Under the pieces are notes generated by a model that ran no database searches, was not told the DNA's origin, and saw only the letters and a list, made by a program, of their open reading frames with translations. From contig NZ_JXYH01000014.1 of the NCBI RefSeq assembly GCF_001262635.1, positions 1-64,000 on the forward strand: a stretch of 64,000 nt of DNA, given 5' to 3'. Of this stretch, positions 16,850 through 25,181 are shown piece after piece (positions within the stretch are counted from its first letter, which is position 1; each line of letters begins with the position of its first letter). This DNA is from Aestuariivita boseongensis. Lineage in GTDB: Bacteria > Pseudomonadota > Alphaproteobacteria > Rhodobacterales > Rhodobacteraceae. Made by a program: the position numbers and the translations under genes.

Positions 16850-18145
16850 TCACAGGTTGGGATAGATCGGGAAACGCTTGCAGAGCGCGTCGACTTCGGC
16901 ACGCACTTTGGCTTCGACCTCGGCATTGCCGTCCTCGCCATTCGCTGCCAGCCCATCGACCACCTCAATGATCCAGTCCGCGATCTGGCGGAACTCGGGC
17001 TCTCCAAACCCGCGCGTGGTTCCGGCGGGCGATCCCAGACGAATGCCGCTGGTCACGGTCGGTTTTTCCGGATCAAACGGTACGCCGTTCTTGTTGCAGG
17101 TGATATGGGCCCGCCCCAGCGCTTTTTCGGTGGCATTGCCCTTCACGCCTTTGGGACGCAGGTCGACCAGCACCACATGGGTGTCGGTGCCGTGGGTCAC
17201 CGTATCCAGACCGCCCTTGATCAGCTGATCGCTCAGCGCCTGCGCATTGGTGATCACCTGCTGGATATAGGTCTTGAATTCCGGGCGCAGCGCCTCGCCA
17301 AAGGCCACGGCCTTGGCGGCGATCACATGCATCAGCGGACCGCCCTGAATGCCGGGGAAGATGGCGGAGTTGAATTTTTTCGCCAGCGCCTCGTCATTGG
17401 TCAGGATCATGCCGCCGCGCGGGCCGCGCAGCGTCTTGTGCGTCGTGGTGGTGGCCACATGCGCATGCGGGAATGGGGAGGGGTGTTCGCCCGCCGCCAC
17501 CAGCCCCGCGAAATGGGCCATGTCCACATGCAGATAGGCGCCGACCTGATCTGCAATCTCGCGCATCTTCGCAAAGTCGATCTGGCGCGGAATGGCCGAG
17601 CCGCCCGCGATGATCAGCTTGGGCTGATGTTGCTTCGCCAAGGCCTCAACCTGGTCGTAATCCAGCATGTTGTCCTGTTTGCGCACACCGTACTGGATCG
17701 CGTTGAACCACTTGCCCGACTGGTTGGGCGCTGCGCCATGGGTCAGGTGGCCGCCCGCATCCAGGCTCATGCCCAGGATGGTATCGCCCGGCTGCAACAG
17801 CGCCTGAAACACACCCTGGTTCGCCTGCGACCCGGAGTTGGGCTGCACATTGGCAAAGCCGCAGTTGAACAGCTTGCAGGCGCGTTCAATCGCCAGGTTC
17901 TCGGCCACATCCACGAACTGGCACCCGCCATAATACCGCCGGCCCGGATAGCCTTCGGCATATTTGTTGGTCATCACCGAGCCTTGCGCCTCCATCACAG
18001 CGGCCGACACGATGTTTTCCGATGCGATCAATTCGATCTCGTCGCGCTGACGGCCCAGTTCGTCGGTGATCGAGCCGAAGATCTCCGGATCACGCTCGGA
18101 AAGCGTTTCGGTGAAAAAGCCGGTGTCACGATGTTGCGCGTTCAT
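16850..18145 (-). CDS. glyA: Serine hydroxymethyltransferase
   Basis: PLP enzyme of 431 residues converting serine and tetrahydrofolate to glycine and methylene-tetrahydrofolate. The active-site lysine lies in [13 protein letters not shown] (about residues 230-242), and the N-terminal IELIASENI and [13 protein letters not shown] signatures are intact. The start at 18145 (MNAQHRD) has GGAGG upstream; the open frame to 18316 is longer than the family. Divergent from nadK; paired palindromes follow the stop. Confidence 0.97.
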   Translation of the reverse strand: MNAQHRDTGFFTETLSERDPEIFGSITDELGRQRDEIELIASENIVSAAVMEAQGSVMTNKYAEGYPGRRYYGGCQFVDVAENLAIERACKLFNCGFANVQPNSGSQANQGVFQALLQPGDTILGMSLDAGGHLTHGAAPNQSGKWFNAIQYGVRKQDNMLDYDQVEALAKQHQPKLIIAGGSAIPRQIDFAKMREIADQVGAYLHVDMAHFAGLVAAGEHPSPFPHAHVATTTTHKTLRGPRGGMILTNDEALAKKFNSAIFPGIQGGPLMHVIAAKAVAFGEALRPEFKTYIQQVITNAQALSDQLIKGGLDTVTHGTDTHVVLVDLRPKGVKGNATEKALGRAHITCNKNGVPFDPEKPTVTSGIRLGSPAGTTRGFGEPEFRQIADWIIEVVDGLAANGEDGNAEVEAKVRAEVDALCKRFPIYPNL

Positions 18146-18314
18146 GGGTGCAAGCCTCCGTTGGGTGCAGTGGTTGCGCGCGTCTCTATCCCAAACGCCC
18201 CCCATCGAAAAGAGAGCAAAACGACCAAATCGCCCGGTTTGGCGGCAAGGCTGGTCAAGAGGGGAAACTTGTGCTTGTTTCGGAACCAGATGCGCAGGAC
18301 CGGAACCCGTTGTC

Positions 18315-19076
18315 ATGTCTATGAAAATCGCATTCCTGGCCAGTGACGCGCCAGTGGCCCAGACCGCGCGCGCCGCGCTGATCGGGCGCTATGGCAATGT
18401 GCCGCTGGACGAGGCCGACGTGATCGTGGCCCTGGGCGGCGACGGGTTCATGCTGCAGACGTTGCATGGCACACAGGAACTTGGTGTGCCGGTTTACGGC
18501 ATGAACCGTGGCACCATCGGGTTTCTGATGAACACCTATGGCGAAAGCGACCTGATCGAACGGCTGGAAGCGGCTGAGGAAGAGGTGATCAACCCCCTCT
18601 CGATGCAGGCCATGGATCACTCAGGCAAGATGCACCGGGCCCTTGCCATCAACGAGGTCTCGCTTCTGCGCGCAGGCCCCCAGGCGGCCAAGCTGAAAAT
18701 CACCGTGGATGGGCGCCTGCGCCTGGCCGAGCTCGTCTGCGACGGCGCACTTGTGGCCACGCCTGCGGGATCGACCGCCTATAACTATTCTGCCCATGGG
18801 CCGATCCTGCCCATCGGCGCAGATGTGCTGGCGCTAACCGCCGTTGCCGCCTTCCGCCCCCGACGCTGGCGGGGCGCGCTTCTGCCCAAACGCGCCAAGG
18901 TCCGGTTTGACGTGCTCGAGGCCGACAAGCGCCCTGTCATGGCCGAAGGTGACAGCAAATCGGTGGAAAACGTGGATTGGGTCGAAATCCAGTCGGAACC
19001 GGCTATTGAACACCGCATCCTGTTTGATCCCGGACATGGGTTGGAAGAGCGGTTGATTTCGGAACAGTTCACCTAA
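18315..19076 (+). CDS. nadK: NAD kinase
   Basis: Protein of 253 residues, the short form usual in alphaproteobacteria, phosphorylating NAD to NADP. Key motifs are GGDG within [14 protein letters not shown] (about residue 38), the NE motif in [10 protein letters not shown], and [18 protein letters not shown]. It is the last core gene before the accessory cassette at 19197-20740. Confidence 0.95.
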   Translation: MSMKIAFLASDAPVAQTARAALIGRYGNVPLDEADVIVALGGDGFMLQTLHGTQELGVPVYGMNRGTIGFLMNTYGESDLIERLEAAEEEVINPLSMQAMDHSGKMHRALAINEVSLLRAGPQAAKLKITVDGRLRLAELVCDGALVATPAGSTAYNYSAHGPILPIGADVLALTAVAAFRPRRWRGALLPKRAKVRFDVLEADKRPVMAEGDSKSVENVDWVEIQSEPAIEHRILFDPGHGLEERLISEQFT

Positions 19077-19196
19077 GCGCGCCCATCCCGGCAACAACCT
19101 CGCGTCGCACGCCTTGGCCCGACTCATCGGAATATCCGGCCGATGGGCCAACAGCGGAACCGCCCTGTCGCCCTTGCGCGCTGTCTGGTTCAGAGC

Positions 19197-19427
19197 CTAG
19201 TCAGAAAGATCCGCCTCGGCTGCGTCTTGTAGCGCGTCGACGGTCACATCGCTTGCAGCGCTACGATCCGGTTTGATCTTTGGTGCAGGTTTTCTCCATT
19301 CCTGCAAATTCTGGCCGATCTCCCGATAAAAGAAAGGCACTACGTCTTCGAGCTCTTTGATAAAGTTGACCTGTTGAGTGAATTTCCCGCCCAATCGGCG
19401 TGCTATGAAAATATGAAACCGGCTCAC
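19197..19427 (-). CDS. Small protein coupled to a PD-(D/E)XK-like nuclease gene, unknown
   Basis: Protein of 76 residues starting at a GTG whose first bases overlap the stop of the upstream gene (GTGA, 4 nt), so translation is probably coupled. It has a basic N-terminus (MSRFHIFIARRLGGKF), an aromatic-acidic middle (FIKELEDVVPFFYREIGQNLQEW) and an acidic tail. I recognise no family. Composition is AT-richer than core genes. Its position suggests it partners or regulates the nuclease-like protein. Confidence 0.5.
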   Translation of the reverse strand: MSRFHIFIARRLGGKFTQQVNFIKELEDVVPFFYREIGQNLQEWRKPAPKIKPDRSAASDVTVDALQDAAEADLSD

Positions 19428-20551
19428 TTGCAGGCCATTTTGCCTTTCTCGCAGATTGCAGGATCTTCTATCAGTTCAGACAACTGAAATTGAGTAGTCT
19501 CGCTTCGCCCTGGCCACGTCATCCTTACAAAAACCTCTTGGACGCTTTCAGTTTTTACTTGCCGCAGTAGCCAGTTGACGCGCGCCTTGGAAGAAACTTT
19601 GTCTTCAGGAGCGCGCAGTGTCATTCCGATGTCAATTGCGCGACGCGCGATATCGGCAATGATCTCAATCGGAGCGGCGGCGTCGGGCACTTCTAGAACA
19701 GACTTCAGTCGACCTTCTTCTCGAAGGAGTTGGAGTTCGTCCCGCCTGCGCTGCGCGGGGTCTGAACGTTGATTTTTTGGCAGCTTTTCTTGTACATATG
19801 CTTCGGTTTGACGGCTGAGTATCAGTGAAAGATCCCGAGTTTCTTGATGCCATGCATCAAGGATTATCGCCGCTTCCTGAGACTTGGCTGGGATTTTTCC
19901 TCCAGCGGACACAAGTCGGTTGATTTCAGCCCATTCCGGCGGCATCCGATCAAAACCTTTTACTCCAGCGCTTTCGTGGGTCAGAAAGCGACGGAGCTCA
20001 GTCAAAAGTAGCCTTTGGTCCTTGTCGGCTACGCCGTCCTGATTGAGCAATATGTCTGTAACAGTCAGGATCGACATCCAAGACCAGTGAAAGACAGGAA
20101 TTCTTGAACGACTTTTCCGGACTTCTTCAACTGGATGGTGCTCAGGCTGAGTTGCGAATTGATTGGAAATGGTAATAACGCAGTCTAGCCCCTGTTCTTT
20201 GGCAATTTCTCGGTACTTCTCAACTTGATCTGCACCAATTGCCGAGTTTCCTACTTTTGCTTCTACCAGCGCGCGCCATTCGTTGGAGCCAGTGCGCAAA
20301 ACGATTAGCCCGTCAGGGCGATCCGCAACGCGAACCTTTTCGTTTTTGAAGACGATCTCTGTAAAGGTTTCTATAGACGTACGCTTGCCGACGCGCTTGC
20401 CTACACTCTTCATTAATTCCGCGCCGAACTCTTCAATCTTGGAAATGCACGCCAGTACAATTGAGGTTATTCTTCCCTCTTTGGAAGTCGTCGCTAGCAC
20501 AGGGAAAAGGCGAGCGCTTTCACCTTGAACAAGGTAATCGGGACGATGCAT
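19424..20551 (-). CDS. PD-(D/E)XK nuclease-like protein of unknown role
   Basis: Protein of 375 residues. Around residues 80-113 it shows the order expected of a PD-(D/E)XK core of RecB-like type: PDG (Asp80), then LVEAK (Glu97 and Lys99), then QVEKY (Gln109 and Tyr113). The N-terminal 60 residues and the C-terminal 200 are not recognised; the C-terminal part is helical and charged (QRRRDELQLLREEGRLK). It is the middle of three coupled genes: the upstream stop is TGA directly before this ATG, and the downstream gene overlaps by 4 nt. Low GC for this genome suggests acquisition. Restriction, repair or defence are possibilities; none is shown. Confidence 0.6.
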   Translation of the reverse strand: MHRPDYLVQGESARLFPVLATTSKEGRITSIVLACISKIEEFGAELMKSVGKRVGKRTSIETFTEIVFKNEKVRVADRPDGLIVLRTGSNEWRALVEAKVGNSAIGADQVEKYREIAKEQGLDCVITISNQFATQPEHHPVEEVRKSRSRIPVFHWSWMSILTVTDILLNQDGVADKDQRLLLTELRRFLTHESAGVKGFDRMPPEWAEINRLVSAGGKIPAKSQEAAIILDAWHQETRDLSLILSRQTEAYVQEKLPKNQRSDPAQRRRDELQLLREEGRLKSVLEVPDAAAPIEIIADIARRAIDIGMTLRAPEDKVSSKARVNWLLRQVKTESVQEVFVRMTWPGRSETTQFQLSELIEDPAICEKGKMACK

Positions 20552-20740
20552 TCAAATTTCTCCAAAGTGTAATAACCGCCACTGCGCACAGGCTAGTTGA
20601 ATGCCAGCAGTCAACGCAACCGTACGTGGTGTAATCTTTATGAAGTTCTCGTCAGGTAGCAAAATACCCGTCACTTCGGGCTTGCTGCGGCGGGTCTTTC
20701 TCTGGCTACGGACAAATCGGCCGCGCAGCCGGTCGCTCAT
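20552..20740 (-). CDS. Small basic protein at the head of the nuclease cassette
   Basis: Protein of 62 residues, strongly basic at the N-terminus (SDRLRGRFVRSQRKTRRSK), then a short beta-like stretch (VTGILLPDENFIKITPRTVALTAG). The ATG at 20740 has GGAGGTG about 10 nt upstream; an ATG at 20764 is the alternative. Its TGA is immediately followed by the ATG of the nuclease-like gene, and GGAG for that gene lies inside this one. Nucleic-acid binding is a guess from charge only. Confidence 0.5.
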   Translation of the reverse strand: MSDRLRGRFVRSQRKTRRSKPEVTGILLPDENFIKITPRTVALTAGIQLACAQWRLLHFGEI

Positions 20741-20786
20741 CTTTCGGTAACACCTCCACCGCACGCCCTCTTAACACCTGCCCTCG

Positions 20787-20837
20787 GTGCACCCTCCGGT
20801 GCACGGGTTGTGCACGGGTTGTGCACGCCCTGTGCAT
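20787..20837. repeat. Phased array of GTGCAC units upstream of the nuclease cassette
   Basis: GTGCAC occurs at 20787, 20799, 20810 and 20821, and GTGCAT at 20832: five units at 12, 11, 11 and 11 bp. On the minus strand the best unit reads GTGCACAACCC. The array lies 47-97 bp upstream of the small basic gene, where an operator could sit, and just past the 3' end of the deiodinase-like gene. A second array with the same period is at 62200-62238. Confidence 0.85.
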
Positions 20838-20894
20838 CCCGATTTGTCCCGTTAACCCTTGTTTTCATAGGCGTTGACGAAATCGGCCCCCGGA

Positions 20895-21587
20895 TCACTC
20901 CACGAAGGTCGAAATCTCCTCCAGCGGCTTTTTCATCTTGGCTACTGTCGGCACGGTCGCATCTTCCGACGGGTGGCCCACGGCGATGATCATCGTGGGC
21001 TTTTCCGAGGCCGGGCGCCCCAAGGCCGGGGCCAGAAACTTCATCGGGTTGGGCGTATGCGTCAGCGTGCACAGCCCCGCATGATGCAGCGCGGCCAGCA
21101 GGAACCCGGTGGCGATATTGACGCTTTCGGGCACGTAATAATTCTTGTAGCGGGTGCCGTCCTCGAACTGTCCCCAGCGTTGGGCAAAGACCACGATCAG
21201 CCAGGGCGCAGTGGTCAGGTGCGGTTTTTCTGCATTGGTTCCAATGGGTTCCAGCGCCTTGATCCATTCATCCCCGCCGCCGCCTTCGTAAAAGCGCCGC
21301 TCTTCGATCTCGGCCTCTTCGCGGATACGCGCTTTCATCTCCGGGTCGCTGATCGCCACGAAATGCCAGGGCTGGTGGTTTGCGCCCGAGGGCGCAGTGC
21401 CCGCGGTGCGGATGCAATCCTCGATCACCTCTCGCGGCACGGGCCGGGTGGTGTAATCGCGCACGGTGTGGCGCGTCCGCATCTTGGCATAAAACGCGTG
21501 CGCGGCGTCGCGCATCTCTTCATCCGTCAACTCGACGCGATCGGGCAGGGGAACCGCCGTGTATTCCAGCTTTTCCTTTGCAAACAT
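20895..21587 (-). CDS. Nitroreductase-superfamily flavoprotein resembling iodotyrosine deiodinase
   Basis: Protein of 230 residues with the FMN-binding nitroreductase fold (RTRHTVRDY near residue 40, TAGTAPSGANHQPWHF at 61-76). It looks closer to iodotyrosine deiodinase than to ordinary nitroreductases: by eye the substrate-binding Glu, Tyr and Lys of that enzyme align with Glu96, Tyr100 and Lys121, in the active-site lid EERRFY and in AEKPHLTTAP. A reductive dehalogenase activity on halotyrosines is inferred. The start at 21587 has GAGGAGAGGG upstream. A neutral label is nitroreductase family protein. Confidence 0.82.
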   Translation of the reverse strand: MFAKEKLEYTAVPLPDRVELTDEEMRDAAHAFYAKMRTRHTVRDYTTRPVPREVIEDCIRTAGTAPSGANHQPWHFVAISDPEMKARIREEAEIEERRFYEGGGGDEWIKALEPIGTNAEKPHLTTAPWLIVVFAQRWGQFEDGTRYKNYYVPESVNIATGFLLAALHHAGLCTLTHTPNPMKFLAPALGRPASEKPTMIIAVGHPSEDATVPTVAKMKKPLEEISTFVE

Positions 21588-21634
21588 CGGCCCTCTCCTC
21601 TCCCTGCGCACCCCTACATGACGCGGCAATCCCC

Positions 21635-22516
21635 TCAGCGCAAGAGACCCTCTCCCGCCGCCTGCCGCACCGCGCGGGTCAGTGGCGCGATGGCCCCCGA
21701 CAGCGCCCGGCTGACATGCCAGAAAAGCGGCACATCAAGCGGTTGTCCCGGCACCAGCGCGACAAGAGAGCCGTTCACCAACGAGTCCCGCACCAGCACC
21801 TCCGGGTTCATGCCCCAGCCAATCCCGGCTTTCGCCGCATCGATGAACGCATGGGTCGAGGGTAGCATATGCGCAGGCGGCGTGGGCCGCGCGCCTGTCA
21901 CATCCGCCATCCAGCGGGCCTGCAGCTTGTCTTTCGGGTTGAACACAAGGCAGGGCGCACGGTTCAGCGTGTCGGCGTTGACGCCCGCCACAAACCAACG
22001 CTCCATAAAGGCAGGGCTTGCGGTGGCCACATAGCGCAGCGCGCCCAAGGCAAAGCTGTCACAGCCCCGCGCCGCCTTGTCGGTGGCAGCGATGGCGGCG
22101 CTGACCTCGCCGCGCGCCAGCCAGTCGGTGGAGTGATCCTGATCGTCGATCACCAAGTCAAACAGCACATCCGGCACCGCCGCCAGCGCCGGTATGAACC
22201 ACGTGGCCAGACTGTCGGCATTGACCGCCAGCCGCAGCCGCGCGCCGGATTTAACCCCTGTTAACGACAGGTCCCGTATAAGCTGCGCCTCAAGAAGCCC
22301 CAAATCGCCCGCGTGTTTGGCCAGCCGCTGACCCGCCTGCGTGCCCGTGCAGGGGCTGCCGCGATGCACAAGGGCCGTGCCGATGTGATCTTCCAACGCC
22401 TTGATCCGCTGCGATATGGCCGAGGGTGTCACGTTCAACTCGGCCGCGGCCAGATCGAATGCGCCACAGCGCAGAACCGCGGACAGTGCGGCCAGTTGGG
22501 CAGGGTCGATTTGCAT
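21635..22516 (-). CDS. argP: LysR family regulator ArgP
   Basis: Protein of 293 residues with an N-terminal HTH (LNVTPSAISQRIKALEDHIG, about 28-47) and a LysR effector domain. It belongs to the ArgP/LysG type, which senses lysine and arginine and activates the adjacent exporter. It is divergent from an ArgO/LysE-type exporter gene at 22606 across a 90-bp gap containing an ATTTA-N7-TAAAT dyad, the classic arrangement. Confidence 0.9.
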   Translation of the reverse strand: MQIDPAQLAALSAVLRCGAFDLAAAELNVTPSAISQRIKALEDHIGTALVHRGSPCTGTQAGQRLAKHAGDLGLLEAQLIRDLSLTGVKSGARLRLAVNADSLATWFIPALAAVPDVLFDLVIDDQDHSTDWLARGEVSAAIAATDKAARGCDSFALGALRYVATASPAFMERWFVAGVNADTLNRAPCLVFNPKDKLQARWMADVTGARPTPPAHMLPSTHAFIDAAKAGIGWGMNPEVLVRDSLVNGSLVALVPGQPLDVPLFWHVSRALSGAIAPLTRAVRQAAGEGLLR

Positions 22517-22542
22517 AAGTTCAGCTTAACCAGATGAAGGAT

Positions 22543-22559
22543 ATTTAATTCGACTAAAT
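22543..22559. promoter_or_regulatory. Candidate ArgP operator between argP and argO
   Basis: ATTTA and TAAAT arms flank a 7-nt centre (T-N11-A type) in the AT-rich divergent gap. This fits a LysR-type recognition site, but no binding data can be inferred from sequence. Confidence 0.5.
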
Positions 22560-22605
22560 CGGCCTGCCTGCGTAGTCAACGGGGGACCACAGCACACGGT
22601 TCCCC

Positions 22606-23205
22606 ATGATCGCCTCCTTCCTCCCCGGTTTTTTGCTCAGCCTGTCGCTTATCCTCGCCATCGGCGCGCAGAACGCCTTTGTGCTCCGCCAGGGATTGCG
22701 GGGCAGTCATGTCTTCTGGGTGTGCATGGTCTGCGCGCTGTCCGATGCCATCCTGATCACCGCCGGGGTCGCGGGGTTCGGCACCTTGGCCACCAAGGCC
22801 CCCTGGTTCGAGCCGCTTATGCGCTATGGCGGGGCGGCATTCCTGATCTGGTACGGCGCGCAGAATTTCCTCAACGCCTGGCGGGGTGGGGAGGTGCTGC
22901 AAGCGGCAACCGACACAGGCAACGGGCTGCGCAGTACTCTGATCACGCTACTGGGTCTGACCTGGCTCAACCCGCATGTCTATCTGGATACGCTGATCCT
23001 GATCGGCTCGATCTCGTCCCAGTATGACGACCGGATCGCCTTCGGTGTCGGGGCCGCCCTGGCCAGCGCGGTTTTCTTCTTCACGCTTGGCTATGGCGCG
23101 CGCCTGCTGGCACCGCTTTTTGCACGGCCCCGTGCCTGGCAGGTTCTGGATGTGATCATCGGCTGCATGATGTGGGCCATCGCGGGCAAACTGCTTATCA
23201 TGTGA
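22606..23205 (+). CDS. argO: LysE/ArgO family basic amino-acid exporter
   Basis: Protein of 199 residues with about six transmembrane helices and the LysE-family signature near the N-terminus (AIGAQNAFVLRQGL), plus LLGLTWLNPHVYLDT in the middle. It exports arginine or lysine when their cytoplasmic levels rise. It is divergent from argP, its presumed activator. Substrate preference between Arg and Lys is not decidable here. Confidence 0.92.
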   Translation: MIASFLPGFLLSLSLILAIGAQNAFVLRQGLRGSHVFWVCMVCALSDAILITAGVAGFGTLATKAPWFEPLMRYGGAAFLIWYGAQNFLNAWRGGEVLQAATDTGNGLRSTLITLLGLTWLNPHVYLDTLILIGSISSQYDDRIAFGVGAALASAVFFFTLGYGARLLAPLFARPRAWQVLDVIIGCMMWAIAGKLLIM

Positions 23206-23244
23206 AGGGTTGCGCGCGGCGTGCCATTGGGTGTTCATAGCCCT

Positions 23245-24150
23245 ATGGATGACGCCCGGCCACAGAACCCGATCCTGGGAATTTTCTGGATGCTGGTGAC
23301 AGGCTTGTGCTTTGTCGCCGTCACGGCGCTTGTCAAATACATGGGCGACAGGATCCCCGCACCGGAATCGGCCTTCCTGCGTTACCTCATCGGGCTTGTG
23401 TTCCTGATCCCGCTGATCCCCCACCTGCGCCGGTCCCACCCCACGGCACGGCAATGGCGGCTCTTCGGGTTTCGTGGGCTGAGCCACGCGTTCGGCGTGA
23501 TGCTGTGGTTCTACGCCATGACCCAGATCCCCATCGCCGAGGTCACGGCGATGAACTATCTCGCCCCTGTCTATGTCACCATCGGTGCGGCGATCTTCCT
23601 GAAGGAAAAGCTGGCTGCCCGCCGGATCGCGGCGGTGGTCTGCGCGCTGCTGGGGGCGCTGATCATCCTCCGCCCCGGTTTTCGTGAGGTCGATCCCGGG
23701 CATCTGGCAATGCTTCTGGCGGGGCTGGTCTTTGGCGCGTCCTACCTTCTGGCCAAGGTTCTGGCCGATGAGGTCGACCCCACTTACGTGGTCGCCAGTC
23801 TGTCGATCATCGTGACAATCGTGCTGGCCCCCTTTGCCCTGGTGGTCTGGGTCACGCCCACTTTGGCCGAACTGGGCCTGCTGTTGGCTGTGGCGTTTTT
23901 CGCGACAGCCGGCCACTACACGATGACGCTTGCGCTGCGCGCTGCACCAGTGACGGTGACCCAGCCGGTGACCTTCCTCCAGCTCGTCTGGGCCACGCTT
24001 TTGGGCTATGTGGTTTTCGCCGAAGCCATTGATATCTGGGTGGTTTTGGGCGGTGGGCTGATCCTGGGATCGGTGACCTTCATCGCTTGGCGCGAGGCCG
24101 TGCTGCGGCGCCGCCGGATCACACCAACGGCGCCGGAAACCAAGCTTTAA
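23245..24150 (+). CDS. DMT family (EamA) transporter
   Basis: Protein of about 301 residues with ten predicted transmembrane helices in two EamA repeats (first repeat about residues 10-140, second about 150-285). The family exports small metabolites; the substrate is unknown. The start at 23245 (MDDARPQNP) is chosen; a GTG at 23221 is also open. The stop overlaps that of the convergent choV gene by a few nt. Confidence 0.85.
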   Translation: MDDARPQNPILGIFWMLVTGLCFVAVTALVKYMGDRIPAPESAFLRYLIGLVFLIPLIPHLRRSHPTARQWRLFGFRGLSHAFGVMLWFYAMTQIPIAEVTAMNYLAPVYVTIGAAIFLKEKLAARRIAAVVCALLGALIILRPGFREVDPGHLAMLLAGLVFGASYLLAKVLADEVDPTYVVASLSIIVTIVLAPFALVVWVTPTLAELGLLLAVAFFATAGHYTMTLALRAAPVTVTQPVTFLQLVWATLLGYVVFAEAIDIWVVLGGGLILGSVTFIAWREAVLRRRRITPTAPETKL

Positions 24151-25181
24151 CCGCTGCCGCGCGGGTCCAGAAGGCGCTGCAGAATGCCGTCATAACTGAT
24201 CTGACCCAGCAGCTTTCCATTTGCGACAACACCCACCGGTTCCTTCGTCTCCATCGCCGCCTCCATCACCTCTTGGATCGTGGCATCCGGCGCGACCGAA
24301 TGGGGCGGGGTACCCTCGGCCGGGTCCATCACATCGCGCGCGCAAAGCACGCCCAGCGGGTTCATATGGGCCACGAAATCGGCCACGTAGTCGGTGGCGG
24401 GGGCGGTGAAAATCTCTTGCGGGGTGCCGCATTGCACGATCCGTCCGCCCTCCATGATCGCGATGCGATTGCCGATCTTGAAGGCCTCATCCAGATCATG
24501 GCTCACGAATATGATGGTGCGTTTCAGGGTTTGCTGCAGCTCCAAGAGCTCGTCCTGCAACCGCGTCCGGATCAGCGGATCAAGGGCTGAAAACGGCTCA
24601 TCCATCAACAGGATCGGCGCATCCGTCACAAAGGCCCGCGCAAGGCCCACGCGCTGCTGCATGCCGCCCGACAAATCGCCCACCTTGCGTTCGGCCCAAT
24701 CCGAGAGACCCACGAGAGACAGCTGCTGATCCACCTTGGCCGCCCGGTCGGATTTGGACATCCCGGCCAATTCCAGCCCAAGCCCCACATTTTCGCGCAC
24801 GGTCCGCCAGGGCAAAAGGCCAAACTGCTGAAACACCATCGCCACCCGGCTCAGTCTCAGATCCCGCAGTGTCGCCGCATCCGCTTGGCCCACGTCGATC
24901 ATCTGCGTGCCGTCATTCACCCGCACCGACCCACGCACCACCGGGTTCAGCCCGTTCACCGCCCTCAGCAGCGTGGATTTGCCTGACCCGGAGAGGCCCA
25001 TGAGCACAAGGATCTCCCCTTCTTCCACAGTCAGGGAGCAATCATGCACGCCCAGCACCTGGCCGGTGGAGGCCTGGATTTCACTGCGCTCCTGACCCTG
25101 ATCCATTAAGGGTAGGGCCGCCTGCGGTTTGTCGCCAAAGACGATGTTGACCGCATCAAACTCAACCGCTGTGCCCATCAC
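24147..25181 (-). CDS. choV: Choline ABC transporter, ATP-binding protein
   Basis: ABC ATPase of 344 residues of the glycine-betaine/choline (QAT) class. It has Walker A GLSGSGKST, signature LSGGMQQRVGLARA, Walker B ILLMDEPFSALD and the switch His in FVSHDLDE. A C-terminal extension of about 80 residues after the ATPase looks like a single CBS-type domain (CARDVMDPAEG, then PVGVVANGKLLGQISYDG), as in osmotic or choline importers. The gene overlaps choW by 4 nt and is last in the choX-choW-choV order. Confidence 0.93.
   Translation of the reverse strand: MMGTAVEFDAVNIVFGDKPQAALPLMDQGQERSEIQASTGQVLGVHDCSLTVEEGEILVLMGLSGSGKSTLLRAVNGLNPVVRGSVRVNDGTQMIDVGQADAATLRDLRLSRVAMVFQQFGLLPWRTVRENVGLGLELAGMSKSDRAAKVDQQLSLVGLSDWAERKVGDLSGGMQQRVGLARAFVTDAPILLMDEPFSALDPLIRTRLQDELLELQQTLKRTIIFVSHDLDEAFKIGNRIAIMEGGRIVQCGTPQEIFTAPATDYVADFVAHMNPLGVLCARDVMDPAEGTPPHSVAPDATIQEVMEAAMETKEPVGVVANGKLLGQISYDGILQRLLDPRGSG

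Noticed and set aside
10842-20740. One continuous genomic island covering both AT-rich patches
   Set aside because: Between 12.8 and 19.1 kb lie ordinary core genes of host composition (glyA, nadK and others), so the two patches are separate insertions.
20787-20837. Plasmid-type iterons for a replication origin
   Set aside because: No replication initiator gene is nearby, and a similar array lies at another chromosomal site between core genes; a phased binding array is a more cautious description.
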